Of a DNA stretch of 64,000 nt, positions 52,758 to 63,909 are shown piece after piece. Source of the stretch: Henricia sp. BOLD:AAB3569 (taxonomy: Eukaryota; Echinodermata; Asteroidea; Spinulosida; Echinasteridae); contig JBBELK010000308.1 of NCBI GenBank assembly GCA_037783545.1, positions 620,001-684,000 on the forward strand. Reading direction: 5' to 3'. How positions within the stretch are numbered: position 1 is the first letter of the stretch; every line of letters begins with the position of its first letter. Made by a program: the position numbers and the translations under genes. The notes under the pieces were generated by a model. The model did not search any database, was not told the origin of the DNA, and worked only from the letters and a program-made list of their open reading frames with translations.

Positions 52758-53231
52758 TTAAAGGCAGTATACATGATTGGTATCTCGAAAATCAGAAATG
52801 TTCACAGATTTACGCCTAACTTACACAATTTAAACATGATGACCGAAGAAAACGTCCCCTGAAATGGTTTTGTCTGAAGTGCTATAGTCTTTGAGAAATG
52901 AGTAAAACAATTAGTTTTCGTCTCATGAGACAAAAATTCAATTCGCCCCAAAACCATTTTTCCCCCAAACCACTTCGCCCGAGTGCCATTTCGCCACCAA
53001 ATCACTTCGTCCAAACACTACATCGCCCAAATACAACTTCGCCCTAAAACCATTTCGTGCACAGGCCGTGGTTCAGGGTGAAATGACTGCAAACCCTTTT
53101 TTGACTGTTTTCTTTTCTTTTCTTTTTTGAGCTGGTTTTTGCTCAGGTTGGTTTTAATCATGCATATCTTCAATCACACAGGGGGATAAAACTATTTGTA
53201 ACAGTTTACCAATCATGTATACTATCTTTAT
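52758..53231. mobile_element. TTAA-bordered element of the 4.4-kb type, copy 3 (reversed)
   Basis: TTAAAGGCAGTATACATGAT left end, TCATGTATACTATCTTTA right end. The core of CGCCC/AAACCA blocks is irregular and not expanded to a 17-bp array. Confidence 0.85.
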
Positions 53232-53440
53232 AAGAGCATTTTTACAGGTTATTTAGGCAAGGTTGAGTGTACCTTCATTTCTGATGGTCGAAGATACCCG
53301 TGTACCATCTGCACACGAGCGTGGTGCCACCATATTTTAAATTATAATTCTGGTAGTCGAATTCGTCTATATAACCAACAAGTGAAAATAAACTTTTAGC
53401 CAAATTTGTTTATATTTGTTTTGTTCATTTCATTGTTTAG

Positions 53441-53500
53441 ATTCTAATCATGGTCATCACAGTCTTCTTGCTACGAAACCTCGTTGACGACTACGACTGA
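53441..53500 (+). CDS. Tetraspanin B, coding exon 7 (end of TM4 and short tail)
   Basis: 19 codons and TGA: ILIMVITVFLLRNLVDDYD. Acceptor TTTCATTGTTTAG. The cytoplasmic tail is only about 8 residues and acidic, unlike the long basic tail of Tspan-A, so the two paralogues probably bind different cytoplasmic partners. Confidence 0.95.
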   Translation: MLIMVITVFLLRNLVDDYD

Positions 53501-53538
53501 TAATTGATGTGTAGGCTGAATTTTTAACAGGTAAAGAA

Positions 53539-53786
53539 TTAGCCTTTTAGAAGTATGGCGGAACAAAAGGAGAGGGCGCAATTGCATTTGGGTATGAATT
53601 TTTTTTTCAATTGTATTTCTTTCCAAAAACTTGATTTACATGTTGTAATTATAATACATAGACAGAATTATAAATAAAATTAATAAGTGTAAAGTGAAAA
53701 ACTGAGTTATTTTGCATTTTAGTCGATTTTATACCCACTGCAAAGTGCGCCCTCCTATTGTGTCCGCCATACTTCAAAAAGGCTAA
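53539..53786. mobile_element. MITE just after Tspan-B, carrying a possible poly(A) signal
   Basis: Ends TTAGCCTTTTAGAAGTATGG and CCATACTTCAAAAAGGCTAA. Arms of about 55 bp include GGAGAGGGCGCA / TGCGCCCTCC. The loop contains AATAAA at 53673-53678, the first such signal seen after the stop codon. Confidence 0.85.
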
Positions 53787-54203
53787 TTAAGAACATTGCA
53801 ATACATTTTTAAAAAAAAATCAAATTTTTCAGAATTTTATATTTTTGGGGTGGGCACCCAGGGTTCTCATCTAGCCGTTTTGTCCAGGCACGTCGCACCC
53901 GGACAAAATAATCAGAGGTACCATTAGCGCCCGGACAACAAAAAAATTGACCGCCCTGGATTAAAATGATCCATTTTCCCCTCTAAAAACACTCATAATT
54001 ACGGCCGAGTCATTCAAAAATTTGGTGTAAAGTCACCAAACATGATTCGCTGGTGTCATTATCGGGTACCCCGTCGGCAACCCAATCCACAGCCGGCTGT
54101 GACAGTTGCATGCATCTGTTTTAAACAAGGCAGACATGGGTTGGTCACTGTTTGCCATGTGAGGGCGCTGTTTAGCATGCCTGGACAACAGTGAAGAACA
54201 GGG

Positions 54204-54670
54204 TTGTAGTCGAGTCTATCACAAGTCCAGAGCTGATAAAATCACAACTCTGTGACAAGTCCCGCACAAGAAGCAAAGGATGAACACGCACAAAAGAATG
54301 CCTTTGTTGGAGTTCATTTAAATAGCTTGTGACTTGAATTAAGACCCAGGGACTTGTGATGGACTCGACTACAAACGACCTGGTGGCAGTGTTGTAGTCA
54401 AGTCACCAATATCGAGTCCGCGTCCGAGTCTCGAGTCATTAGCCTCGAGTCTAAGTCACGAGTCACTTTCTTTGAGTCCGAGTTTGAGTCGCGAGTCACA
54501 AGTTCGCCAAAATAAAACTTAATCTGCAAAGTTTCGTGCGCTCCTTGTTGCCCTGGTGAGGCAGTGTACATATTCACACCTCGTACTGTGTTTTTTTTTT
54601 TTTTTTACGAGTCACCATGTTCGAGTCCGAGTCATTTTTCAAAGTGACTCGAGCACAATAACACTGCCTG
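54204..54670. mobile_element. Two adjacent GAGTC-rich repeats
   Basis: 54204-54380 has inverted ends GTTGTAGTCGAGTC / GGACTCGACTACAA and matches 15520-15645 inside (AGAAGCAAAGGATGAACACG). 54389-54668 is made of degenerate CGAGTCCGAGTC motifs with CAGTGTTGTAGTCAAGTC / AACACTGC-like ends. Both look like DNA elements with decayed internal arrays. Confidence 0.6.
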
Positions 54671-55137
54671 GTGGAGAACACTGATATGCCCAGGCTGTGC
54701 AGATGTTTAAAATTCACATCAATTGTGAGTGGAAAAGTTTGAAAAGGCTGCATGCAAAACTAAGGCTATTTGTCCTCGGCAGACCAAAGCAAATAATGTA
54801 ATTTTTTCCTCTGATTCCAGATATTACCTTGATCGTGGTGCATGAATGCAGAAAGAAGGTGCATTGTGGGTAATCTGCTGCAATAAAAAAAAAACTTTTG
54901 TGTATATCATTTCCCGACATACATAAAAATGATAAATTTTTAACAGCGGTGCGACTGGCGTCCACCCATTGTAAAGTAAAATTAATTTACTTGGTAATAA
55001 ATAAAAATTAGTCAATTCAATTAGTTTTTAGTCGTAGAATTTGTTGTAAAAACCGTTGCTGGTGAAAAAAAAGAGCTCTGTATTGCAAATTTGTGGTTAA
55101 ACATATGAATTTTTAAGGTAATTCCACAAATTCAGAA

Positions 55138-55445
55138 TTTCATGGTCTAGTGGATAGCGTGTCAGACTTGCGGTCGAGAGGTCCATGGTTCGAAACCTGG
55201 CCATTGCACTGCGTTGTGTCCCTGGACAAGACACTTCACTCCACGTAGTCTCTCTCCACCCAGGTGTATAAATGGGTACCAGCAAAAACGGTTGGAGAAA
55301 CCCAACTAGTTGCTGGGGGTAGACCTGCGATGGACTGGCATCCCATCCAGGAGGATCAGTACATGTAGCATTGCTCCTAGTCCCTCCATGCCACGGAAAC
55401 CGGGGATGAGTACCGGCCGTAATGAGCCAATTGGCTCGTAAAACG
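55138..55445 (+). mobile_element. tRNA-derived SINE, complete
   Basis: A box TGGTCTAGTGG (55143-55153), B box GGTTCGAAACC (55187-55197), central TGTCCCTGGACAAGACACTT, CTCTCTCCACCCAGGTGTAT and a tail module CGATGGACTGGCATCCCATC to CCGTAATGAGCC. The tail module is the sequence expanded as a 110-bp array at 3.2-3.8 kb. Confidence 0.9.
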
Positions 55446-55662
55446 ATTTACCTTAATGCTTCACCTATTCTATGTGTTTTATTTGAAAGGCATGTTCTTC
55501 AAGCTTTCTTGACGGAAGTGTAATTCCTGAAAAACTGATTGTAATGTCATTCTCAATAAGCATAGTATGTCCACAAAAAAAACCCCAAAACCGGGTTGTA
55601 GATGTACGTCAAAAACCAAGGTTTTTTCCTGTCACTGCTGTATTTAGATACACTGTATATGG

Positions 55663-56088
55663 GTCTTTCCACAGTATAGGGGCCATTTTGGCAACACAGA
55701 CCATATTTTTGAGGAAATACCTTTGTCTGGTCTAAAAATGAAAGAAATAAGTTTGTTGTTCTGAAGAGATAACCTAGGCCCAAAAAGGGTTACAAATAGT
55801 GTGACAATGCCTTTCCAAAAACCCTGTGTACAAATTTCCAATATACGCTCGTAACCGGGACGGACCTTGTGTTACATTTTAGGCCGTCCCAGTTACGAGC
55901 GTATATTGGAAATGTTTACACAGGGTTTTTAGAAAGGCATGTTGTCACACTATTTCTAACCCTTTTTGGGCCTAGGTTATCTCTTCAGAACAACTGAAAC
56001 TTATTTCTTTTATTTTGAAACCAGACAAAGGTATTTTTTGGAAAATATGGTCTGTGTTGCCAAAATGCCCCCTTTACCGTGGAAAGAC
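55663..56088. mobile_element. Long foldback element, copy 3
   Basis: Same arms as 27246-27681. Both halves present, with the loop near 55875. Confidence 0.88.
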
Positions 56089-56148
56089 TCGTTTTCAGTA
56101 TAGAGCTCTTTTAATGTTTAACCTTTCACCTCACCTTTTCACCTCGAT

Positions 56149-56432
56149 AATGCACCTATCAATTGTTTCCCCCACCCCTCCCCTCCCCCCGCGCTACCCC
56201 ACCCCCTAGGTGGGGGTTTGGTCACATTTTTCATGCCCCAGGGTGGGGCATTTGGCCCATTATCTGTGCATTGTTGTGCATGTTTTGCACCCGAGGGTGG
56301 GGATTTTTGTCACCTAAATGTTGCCCCAGGGGTGGGGATTTTGTCACGCAAAAAGTGACAATCCCCACCTCTTAGGTGGGGTAGCCCGGGGGGAGGGAGG
56401 GGTGGGGGAAACAATTGACAGGCGCATAACTT
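56149..56432. mobile_element. C/G-run foldback
   Basis: Ends TCAATTGTTTCCCCCACCCC and GGGGTGGGGGAAACAATTGA (inverse), with internal repeats of GGTGGGGATTTTGTCAC type on both strands. G-runs could form quadruplexes. Confidence 0.8.
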
Positions 56433-56984
56433 GATGCTGCAAGTTAGCATCATCTACATGTGGAAAATTGCACATTCCAAAGTAGTCGGCTTGAAAATAT
56501 AATGCACATGTAGTTGGGGATTTTCTGCAAGATCGGAATATGAAAACAGCATGCAACCTGTTTCGGGAAAGATTCATTTTGTAAAATGTTTAAATGTTTT
56601 AATACTAGCTTCACGTTGAATGTATAGACAATTTTTTTATAAGTAGATACAAAAGTATTTGTACAGAAATTTGACGGTTTATCAGTATTTGCCGGTAGGT
56701 TAGATGCCATTTTGTGTATGTTGTAAATGTACAAAAAAAGTCTTTTCTTCGATGTTTTTAAAAACGGTCGGTAAACAGTGTATAATTTGTGTTTTTACAC
56801 ACTTTTTAGGAGCTTAGAAGTAGATTTTTGTGCTGTATGTTTAAGAAACTCGGATGTTTTCATTGTATACCGATATACATGTACAGCCAGTTTTAGTGGT
56901 TGATAATAAGCAATTAGTCCCCATTAAAGGCAGGACCAGCAAGAAAATTCGCAGACATCCACTGGGGGAGCAGGTCCTGCAGCC

Positions 56985-57110
56985 GATTTCAAGCTAAATT
57001 TTTGAAAATGGCATAAGCCCCATAGGAATGTTGCGCAGCTTATGCAATAAAAAGTTGCGCAAGCGGGCTTACGCAGTCCGTAAGGATTCGTGAAATTGGC
57101 TGCCATTTTG
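56985..57110. repeat. Dispersed repeat shared with 37.9 kb
   Basis: GAAAATGGCATAAGCCCCAT, AAAAGTTGCGCAAGCGGGC and GTAAGGATTCGTGAAAT match the sequence nested in the element at 37.6-38.2 kb. Confidence 0.8.
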
Positions 57111-57780
57111 TTTAGACTTATTTCAAGTCTGACTGTATATAATGTACCAGTTATGCATAAAGTACTTGCATAATTGGTGAAGAATACGCAATCTCAGACT
57201 TGAAATAAGTATAAAAATGACAGGCCCTACGCCCTCCCCCTAGTGGTCTGCAAATTTTCTTACCAGTATCCCATGTTAAAGGTCTCTTAAGGGTTTATCA
57301 CTCAAATTTTTACTACGTAAATTACAAAACACTTTGAAACCCATTTAAAGGTGTAATTTACACATTTTCGCTTCTTATCTTACATGTAATTATAAATAAT
57401 GATAATTGTCACATTAGGCACTTACTTACAAAGTAAGAAAATGTAATATTGGTTTGTGCAAAAATACATTGTAGTTTCTTCAGTTTTTGAGACACATGGT
57501 TAACATTTCTTGCATTACAACTTCCCCATTCTAAGTCAAGAAAAACGGGGGTTAGAAACTGCAGAAGTTTGCCCTAATGCCATTGTAAGTTATGGTTTTT
57601 CTTTTAATACCTGTCATGGGTGTCTTCCTACATGTAGTACCTCGATAACGCCCTCTCTTGGCAGTATTAGTAGTAAAGGAAATCTGCTACCTTTTTATGC
57701 CATTTTACTTAATAGGGGGAGAAAGAACATGCATTGCTATGGGTGCACGAATGTAATGATTGCATGGTAGAGACAGAATA

Positions 57781-58355
57781 CTTGGCTTGACAACAGTTGC
57801 TATCCGCCATTACTGTGTCCATACTATGGCACGCCAAAGCGAAAAATAATTCAACACTGATAATTTAATGTTGATGCGAATTTTTGCAAATGTTGCGCAA
57901 GAAAAAAAAGTTTTCCATGACTTCTAAATGTTGATAGACTGTTTGAAACTGGTATACCGTGCTTTTGTTGACAAGTTTTTAAAAATGTTGACTTGTTTTT
58001 CATGGTTTATGATGGCAAAATTATTAGTGTTTAATTATTTCCGCTTTGGCGTGCGACGTCAACAACTATCATATCCGTCATTACTGTGTCCATACTATGG
58101 CACGCCAAAGCGCAAATAATTCAACACTGATAATTTTGCCATCAACCCTGAAAAACAAGTCTCAACATTGACAACAAAAGCACGGTATAACGTTTGCCAG
58201 TTTCAAACAGTCTATCAACATGCCAACTTTTTTTTTGCGCAACATTTGCGAAAATATGCGTCAACATTAAATTATCAGTGTTGAATTATTTTTCGCTTTG
58301 GCGTGCCATAGTATGGACACAGTAATGGCGGATAGGAACCGATTGTCAAGCCAAG
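57781..58355. mobile_element. 575-bp two-level palindrome
   Basis: The outer arms (TTGGCTTGACAAC, CTATCCGCCATTACTGTGTC, CATACTATGGCACGCCAAAG) pair with 58265-58355. A second inner hairpin at about 58017-58135 is built from the same CACGCCAAAGCG module. Arms are about 285 bp. No coding capacity. Confidence 0.9.
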
Positions 58356-58359
58356 TGCC

Positions 58360-59065
58360 ATATGCCATGTGCACAGCAATACGTAATTTGAGTACTGCAC
58401 CCTCAGAGATGCCACACGGCACTCAAATTCTATACACCCAAGCCCTATTTAAACCCCACATCTAAAGCTATGCATTCTAGATTTATTGTATGTCACAATA
58501 CTGATCGTCCCTGGCTGAAACAATTGTACAAACTACTCCGAAATCGTAGATGTTCGCATCTCTGCACCCTAAACAAGATGGCATTAATTACAGTAAAACT
58601 ATTTAATTTGTTAATAATTATGAAATTGCTCAAATCTTTAAGCAACTTTTTGCTAGAAATTTTACTTGGCGTATTAATTCTATTTAACAGCATTGGTAAG
58701 GTTATCACTTAAAAGCTATTTTTAGAGCATATATGTTCTTGCCAGTTTATCTTATGAAATAGTTTCTAATTAACAACTTGTATTCTTAAATTATCCAGAA
58801 GAAAATTATCCCGATTATTTCTTTTTTTGTAAGTACATTTATATTCATAATGAAAGATGTTTACCCTTTTGTCCGACATGCTAAAAATTATTGGCATGAA
58901 TTTTAGGTATTTTTAAAGTTTCCAAATAACAGTTAGCATGGCTAATCTGTTTTTCATTTTTTTGGAAAAAATTACCGTATTTTCCTTAAATATTATGGAG
59001 TATTTATAAATCTTCATGAAATACATGTGTACTTCTCCATTTAAAGGCCTATAGATGATCTGTTT
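58360..59065. other. No gene found
   Basis: AT-rich, mostly unique. No exon recognised. The 80-codon frame from 58470 lacks support. Confidence 0.35.
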
Positions 59066-59067
59066 TT

Positions 59068-59330
59068 AAGCGATTTTGGGAACAAAACCATTATAAAGAC
59101 TTCAGCTCCGTCAAATGCTAAAAACCATGTGCGTTTTGCCACTCTTGACGAGGTGTTTCAAAATGACTTATTCTTAATCGGTCTCTTCGTTCTCAGTCGG
59201 TCGGGTATGTATATGCACTCGGTGGCTTGTGTCATACTGGTTGTTACCAATTCAATCTTTACTTTGAGGAAGGTTTTCCCAGTCATATTGGGCCATTGCA
59301 AATGATACAGTGGGCCTTTAAATGTAGTAT
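59068..59330. repeat. Dispersed repeat related to 25.9 kb
   Basis: CGATTTTGGGAACAAAACCA, TTCAGCTCCGTCAAATG, TGCGTTTTGCCACTCTTGAC and GATACAGTGGGCCTTTAAA. Borders TTTAAAGGCC / GGCCTTTAAA fit the TTAA-bordered class. Confidence 0.65.
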
Positions 59331-59945
59331 ACATGATTTGGAAAACAGATTATGATGAAATAACCACCCTAAATAAATGTGTGGAAAATTAGCTATCGAT
59401 CACTAAAATTGGAGCACAAGTTTTCATTGGTTTTTAAGGAAGGTACGATATATGCCAACTATTGGACATGATATCTTTTAAAAAGAGGCTTGATAAAAAA
59501 TATACTCCAACTTTTTTGTAGAACTGTAGTCGATATTTGTAATACAATAAACTATAGCACAGCAACTCTTGATAAAATGAAATTTATAGTGTTTGTATTT
59601 TATATTGTAAAAAAAAAATACAAAGACAATGTTTAGTAAGCGTAGTGTTTAAAGCAGTGCAGTTTGTAAAATATGCAAATTCAGCTGTCTATGATCGAGC
59701 ATTTTACTGAAAATGAGAATTTTGAAAGATTTCTACAATTTCTCCTGTGAAATATATTATATGGACAATTTTATGTGAAACCTTGCTTTTCATATCATAA
59801 TTGTCTCTTCCGTATTGCATCTCAGTTTATGTACTTATTTCAAGCAATTGAATATTAATATATTATTATTTCTTTCTGGTACTGAAACCAAGGATTCCTC
59901 AAAAGCACCCATTGCACTGTCGCTCGCAAGCGTGACGAAACTCAT
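59331..59945. other. No gene found
   Basis: AT-rich unique sequence without recognisable repeats or exons. Confidence 0.35.
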
Positions 59946-59948
59946 GAT

Positions 59949-60187
59949 GAATTAGAAACGGCCAGAGACACCGGGGAATCCCCTTGCTCTTCACGAAAGA
60001 ATGCTCTGGGATAATTAAAGTGCGTTACCAAAACTTAACACACTGGACCAACAGCTTTACATCCCTTTTGAAGGATGGACAAAGTGTGATGAAGTGCCTT
60101 GCTCAAGGGCACAGGTACCCCAGCCGGGGCGAGTTTCGAACCCGCAACCCTAAGTTTTCATCAGTGACCCAAAACCTCATGTATTGA
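59949..60187 (-). mobile_element. tRNA-derived SINE, same family as 12.5 kb
   Basis: Reversed copy: GGGGAATCCCCTTGCTCTTC, AAGAATGCTCTGGGAT, CCTTGCTCAAGGGCAC and B box on the minus strand GGGTTCGAAACTCGCC. Aligns with 12481-12720. Confidence 0.88.
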
Positions 60188-60771
60188 TAGATTAACATAA
60201 TTGCCAAGCAATGCCCTTAAAATGTATTTGTACCCAACTTTAGAAACCAAGGTCCCAATATTTACAAAATGTTGCCACCAGCTTACGCTTAGCAGAAGAT
60301 GTCTTCAGTTTTCAAACAATTTGTGCCATATCATGTATTTTAAAGTTAAATACTTAGGACGTGGTCCTTGAAAATCAAGCGTGTAATTGTAGCATTACAA
60401 AATTAGAATAATAGAAAGCAATTTCAGGTAGAAGTTCAAATCTTTTCCTGAAATCAAAGTGAAATTGTGATACATGTAAGTAATCTTGTGATTAAAAATA
60501 CCGAGATACAAAAGAACATTTTGTTGATGAACTGTTTTGGTGCGTGTAAAAATGGTATAACTTTGTTTTGTCTGTTGAAAGTTGGCGGTTAAAGAGTTGC
60601 CAAATTATCACAAATTTCAGAGAAATATTTTATTTTACCATTCAATATTAATTTCATGCACAAGTAAAAATCATTTTAAATAGACTACTGAAGTGTGACG
60701 TCAGTTGTCAGGGTAACTGGGTCTATACAATCCAGGAATTTTTCTTGAAGGGGTTTTGCAAGTGCTGACAA

Positions 60772-60893
60772 AGGCTGCTTTCGAGCGCGGCACCAGGTGC
60801 TCCATGGTGCTCGCCCGAAAGCGTGTGTAAGCATGTTTGTGACGTAACGTTTCCACCACCTGGGAGCACCAGGGACGAGCGCTCGAAAGCAGC
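60772..60893. mobile_element. Foldback GGCTGCTTTCGAGCG
   Basis: Arms GGCTGCTTTCGAGCG...CACCAGGTGCTCC and the inverse, about 45 bp with mismatches. Loop around 60830. Open frames here are not supported as genes. Confidence 0.75.
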
Positions 60894-61079
60894 CAAAGTC
60901 GTTTTTTTTAGTCGGAGCAGGGGTGCGTTTTTACCCCCAAACCCCGCTGGATCCGCACCTGCATTGGCTGGTAATCTGAAACGCCCTCTGCTAATGTGCA
61001 CTAAAGCAGTTAACTGGTTTTTGTGAAGACCCAGTAACCTTGGCAACAAGCAGTGATGTTTTCGCTTTAGTACTCCATT

Positions 61080-61249
61080 TTATGACAGGTATGATACAGT
61101 ATATGCAACACAGAGGAATGTGTTGCTATGATTAGTAATATTTTGCAGATAATTACTGACTATTTTATGACAGGTATGATACAGTCCATGCAACACAGAG
61201 GAATGTGTTGCTATGATTAGTAATATTTTGCAGATAATTACTGAATAAT
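61080..61249. repeat. 85-bp tandem duplication
   Basis: Two copies with only a few differences, TATGACAGGTATGATACAGT at 61081 and again 85 bp later. Confidence 0.93.
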
Positions 61250-61536
61250 ATATAAATACAAGTATATCAATGATGTACATTCTTCCATGTGGTGTAATTT
61301 TAGTTAGTATACTGCTCACGCGAAAAATCCTCAAACATTTTTCAATTTTTTTTCAGCCACGAATCTTTTCGTCTCTTCTGCAGTAATTGATATAACAAGG
61401 TACATCCGATGTTTTTGCGTGCGCACTCAGACTTGTAGGGCCACTGTCATCAGATATGCCTTATTATATTATTTACTTTAGAAAATTTGAGTCTATTTAG
61501 CAGTGTAGTTTGTGCAAACGGCTACCATTACTACAC

Positions 61537-62187
61537 AGTCGAATCTCGATAATAAGAGCACTAGCTATTATAGTACAACATTCGGCTTACAACAAGGAAA
61601 AGTCCCAATTTCTTGTTCTTAGAAATTTATTTACCTTGCGTCGGGGAGACTGAATTTGTTGGTTTTGCCCTCACCCGATTTAATTATTAACAATGTATAC
61701 TCGGTGCTTTCCTGAGACACTATGAAAAACTTCATAGCGTACTCGGGTGGGATTCGAACCCAGGACCTCCTGCAAACAAGGCAGACGTCTTAACCGCTCT
61801 ACCACCGATTAATCAGAAATTGATTTAGCTTGCGTCGGGGAGACTGAATGTTGATCAGGGTTTGTTTTTGCCCTTATATACCAGACGTAATTATTAACAC
61901 TGTATACTCGGTGCTTTCCCGAGACACTATGAAAAACTTTGTAGCGTACTCGAACCCACGACCTCCTGCAAACTAAGCAGATGTCTTAACCACCCGAGCA
62001 CTCTATGAAGTTTTTCATAGTGTCTTGGGAAAGCACTGAGTATACAGTGTTAATAATTACGTCGGGTAAGGGCAAAACAAACTCTAAACAACATCCTTGT
62101 TCTTAGTTGTTTAATTTTATCCCTGTCTTGTTATAACAATGCAAGTCCTAATTAAGGATTGTCTTATTAACGAGGTTCGACTTTAGT
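61537..62187. mobile_element. Pogo/Tigger-like MITE, interrupted
   Basis: Left end CAGTCGAATCTCGATAATAA, right end inverted, TTATTAACGAGGTTCGACTT. Interrupted between 61623 and 62096 by a tRNA-derived element. No transposase. Confidence 0.7.
61624..62095 (-). mobile_element. Dimeric tRNA-derived SINE-like element with foldback arms
   Basis: Two related units of about 205-235 bp in tandem, minus strand. Each has a tRNA-like module (TGGTAGAGCGGTTAAGACGT, CTGCCTTGTTTGCAGG, B box GGGTTCGAATCCC in one; GGGTGGTTAAGACATCTGC, GGGTTCGAGTACG in the other), arms AGTGTCTCGGGAAAGCACCG, and a tail CAGTCTCCCCGACGCAAG. An 11-bp direct repeat CTTGTTCTTAG flanks the whole (61613-61623, 62096-62106), as expected of retroposition. 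Confidence 0.8.
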
Positions 62188-62720
62188 CATTTAAAATTAT
62201 GGGCAATTAAGCTTTTAAAACAATAAAAACAGTACATTACAAAAAGTCCGAGTACACATTCTTGAGTCAAATATTTAACGATTTGTTTCTACAGAGTACA
62301 AAACGATTTTGTTAGAAAAATACATTAATTAGGCCAATACTGGACAAATACTGATTACTTTGTACATAGATTTAAAATTTGAAAACAAGTGAATGGAAAA
62401 AGTGGGAAAGTAAACCAGGCGCGCGTGGTGAAGCATAAAGTGCGCGCGGGCGTGGGGAAGGTTACAGCAGGCGCTTATGAGATGGATTGTAATACAATTA
62501 CGAGATGGTGTCACTCACGTTTTTTGCCAATTTGTTTTACAATCGAATGATGAGAATTCTCGTCATTGATTGATTGTGAAACGATAAATTACATTTTTAA
62601 AATGACGAAAAATTTGGGGTCATACGCACAAAATCTCGTAATCGTACCATAGTAATACATGTGGTACTACAATAAATTGGGATGTCGTAATTCATGTGAC
62701 CCCGGCCTAAAATTTAAGAC
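62188..62720. other. No gene found
   Basis: AT-rich unique sequence with a short GC-rich patch CAGGCGCGCGTGGTG (62418-62432). No exon recognised. Confidence 0.35.
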
Positions 62721-62764
62721 GATGGAACCTCGAGAGTACTGTTAATACAACATTTTGCTTATGG

Positions 62765-63026
62765 GCAGTTCCACGGTGTCGGACGTACATTTTTGACACC
62801 GACAGGGTGTATTCTTAAAGCTACAATTTAAAAGTGGATTGTCAGTCCATTAACAGACAAGTGGTAGTTAGTACAATGATTTAGTCAAAACTAGCCCCCC
62901 AAAAAATCTTTGTTGTCCTAGAAATACCAGAAAAATTTTAATTTAATTATCTGCGTACGTCCGACCGACACCATGGTATTTGAGCCACTTTCTAGGGCAA
63001 CAAAGATTTTTTGGGGCTAGTTGTAT
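62765..63026. mobile_element. Two interleaved inverted repeats
   Basis: CCACGGTGTCGGACGTACA (62771) pairs with GTACGTCCGACCGACACCA (62954). ACTAGCCCCCCAAAAAATCT (62890) pairs with AGATTTTTTGGGGCTAGT (63003-63020). The two stems overlap, a pseudoknot-like order. Confidence 0.75.
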
Positions 63027-63633
63027 TAATGAGGTACAAATGTACATCAAGGTGATGAACAAAGGTTTTTGCTCCCCAAAAACATTCTTCTCATAAAAGG
63101 AAATTTTAGGTCCCACGTTTTTGTTTTTGTCATTCCTGATTATACAAGGTTAATTCCTGTTATAATGAGGTAATTAATATTTTGCAAACTTAGTCTTTTA
63201 TCGAGACCATTACGATCCATTTTTTGGAAAAAAATAAAAGCTTTGTATTTCATCAAGGATTAAAATCTAAACTCGCTGCAGATTTTTAAACACTTGTACT
63301 TCTCTGAAAGACAAATTTAAATTTTTAAAGTATCAAATTTTTACTTGTACACAAAGTCACCACATGCAACACCCAAAAATCAGTTAAACAAGGTTAAAAT
63401 CAGTTTGCGGTTAAAATATGTGTGCACTTGAGCTAAAAGCATGTCCTTTCCAAATGGACAAAACACAAGCAAACAAATACTGAATATTAAAATATACATG
63501 GTTATTTACAAAACACGTAGTTTGAAGATACATGTATACATGCTTAGAAGGGGTGGGTAGCATGTGGCAAGAAATGGGTGTGGCTAAAAGGGTGTGGCCA
63601 AAAGTAAGGGTGGGGGAAGGAAAGTCATAAGGG

Positions 63634-63909
63634 GTGTTCACACTATCGCGGAAAAACCGCACTTGTAAGTTAGCATGAGCTCCGAATCGCCTATCTCTCC
63701 AAACTAGAAAATTCAACTCAGATAACTCGGAGATCTCTGATGGCTGCGCGTTGGAAAGGTCAATGCACTGCGGTCAAACTTCAAAATGTTTAACTGACCA
63801 AGCTTGAAACGTTTTGCACGTCGCGAAGGGCCGCGCACAAGGGGCAAACCAGCTCCTGTTTAAACCAATGGCGCACAAAGCCATTTTTCTGCGATAGTGT
63901 GAATGCCAC
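63634..63909. mobile_element. MITE with TTCACACTATCGCGGAAAA ends
   Basis: Ends GGTGTTCACACTATCGCGGA and TCTGCGATAGTGTGAATGCC, inverse. About 275 bp. GC-richer interior without coding support. Confidence 0.8.

Noticed and set aside
60723-61049. 108-codon minus-strand frame
   Set aside because: Covers a foldback element and has low-complexity composition. No recognised motif.
61740-61810. tRNA gene on the minus strand
   Set aside because: Has A- and B-box-like parts and an anticodon-like loop, but is part of a dimeric repeat with foldback arms. The acceptor stem does not close.
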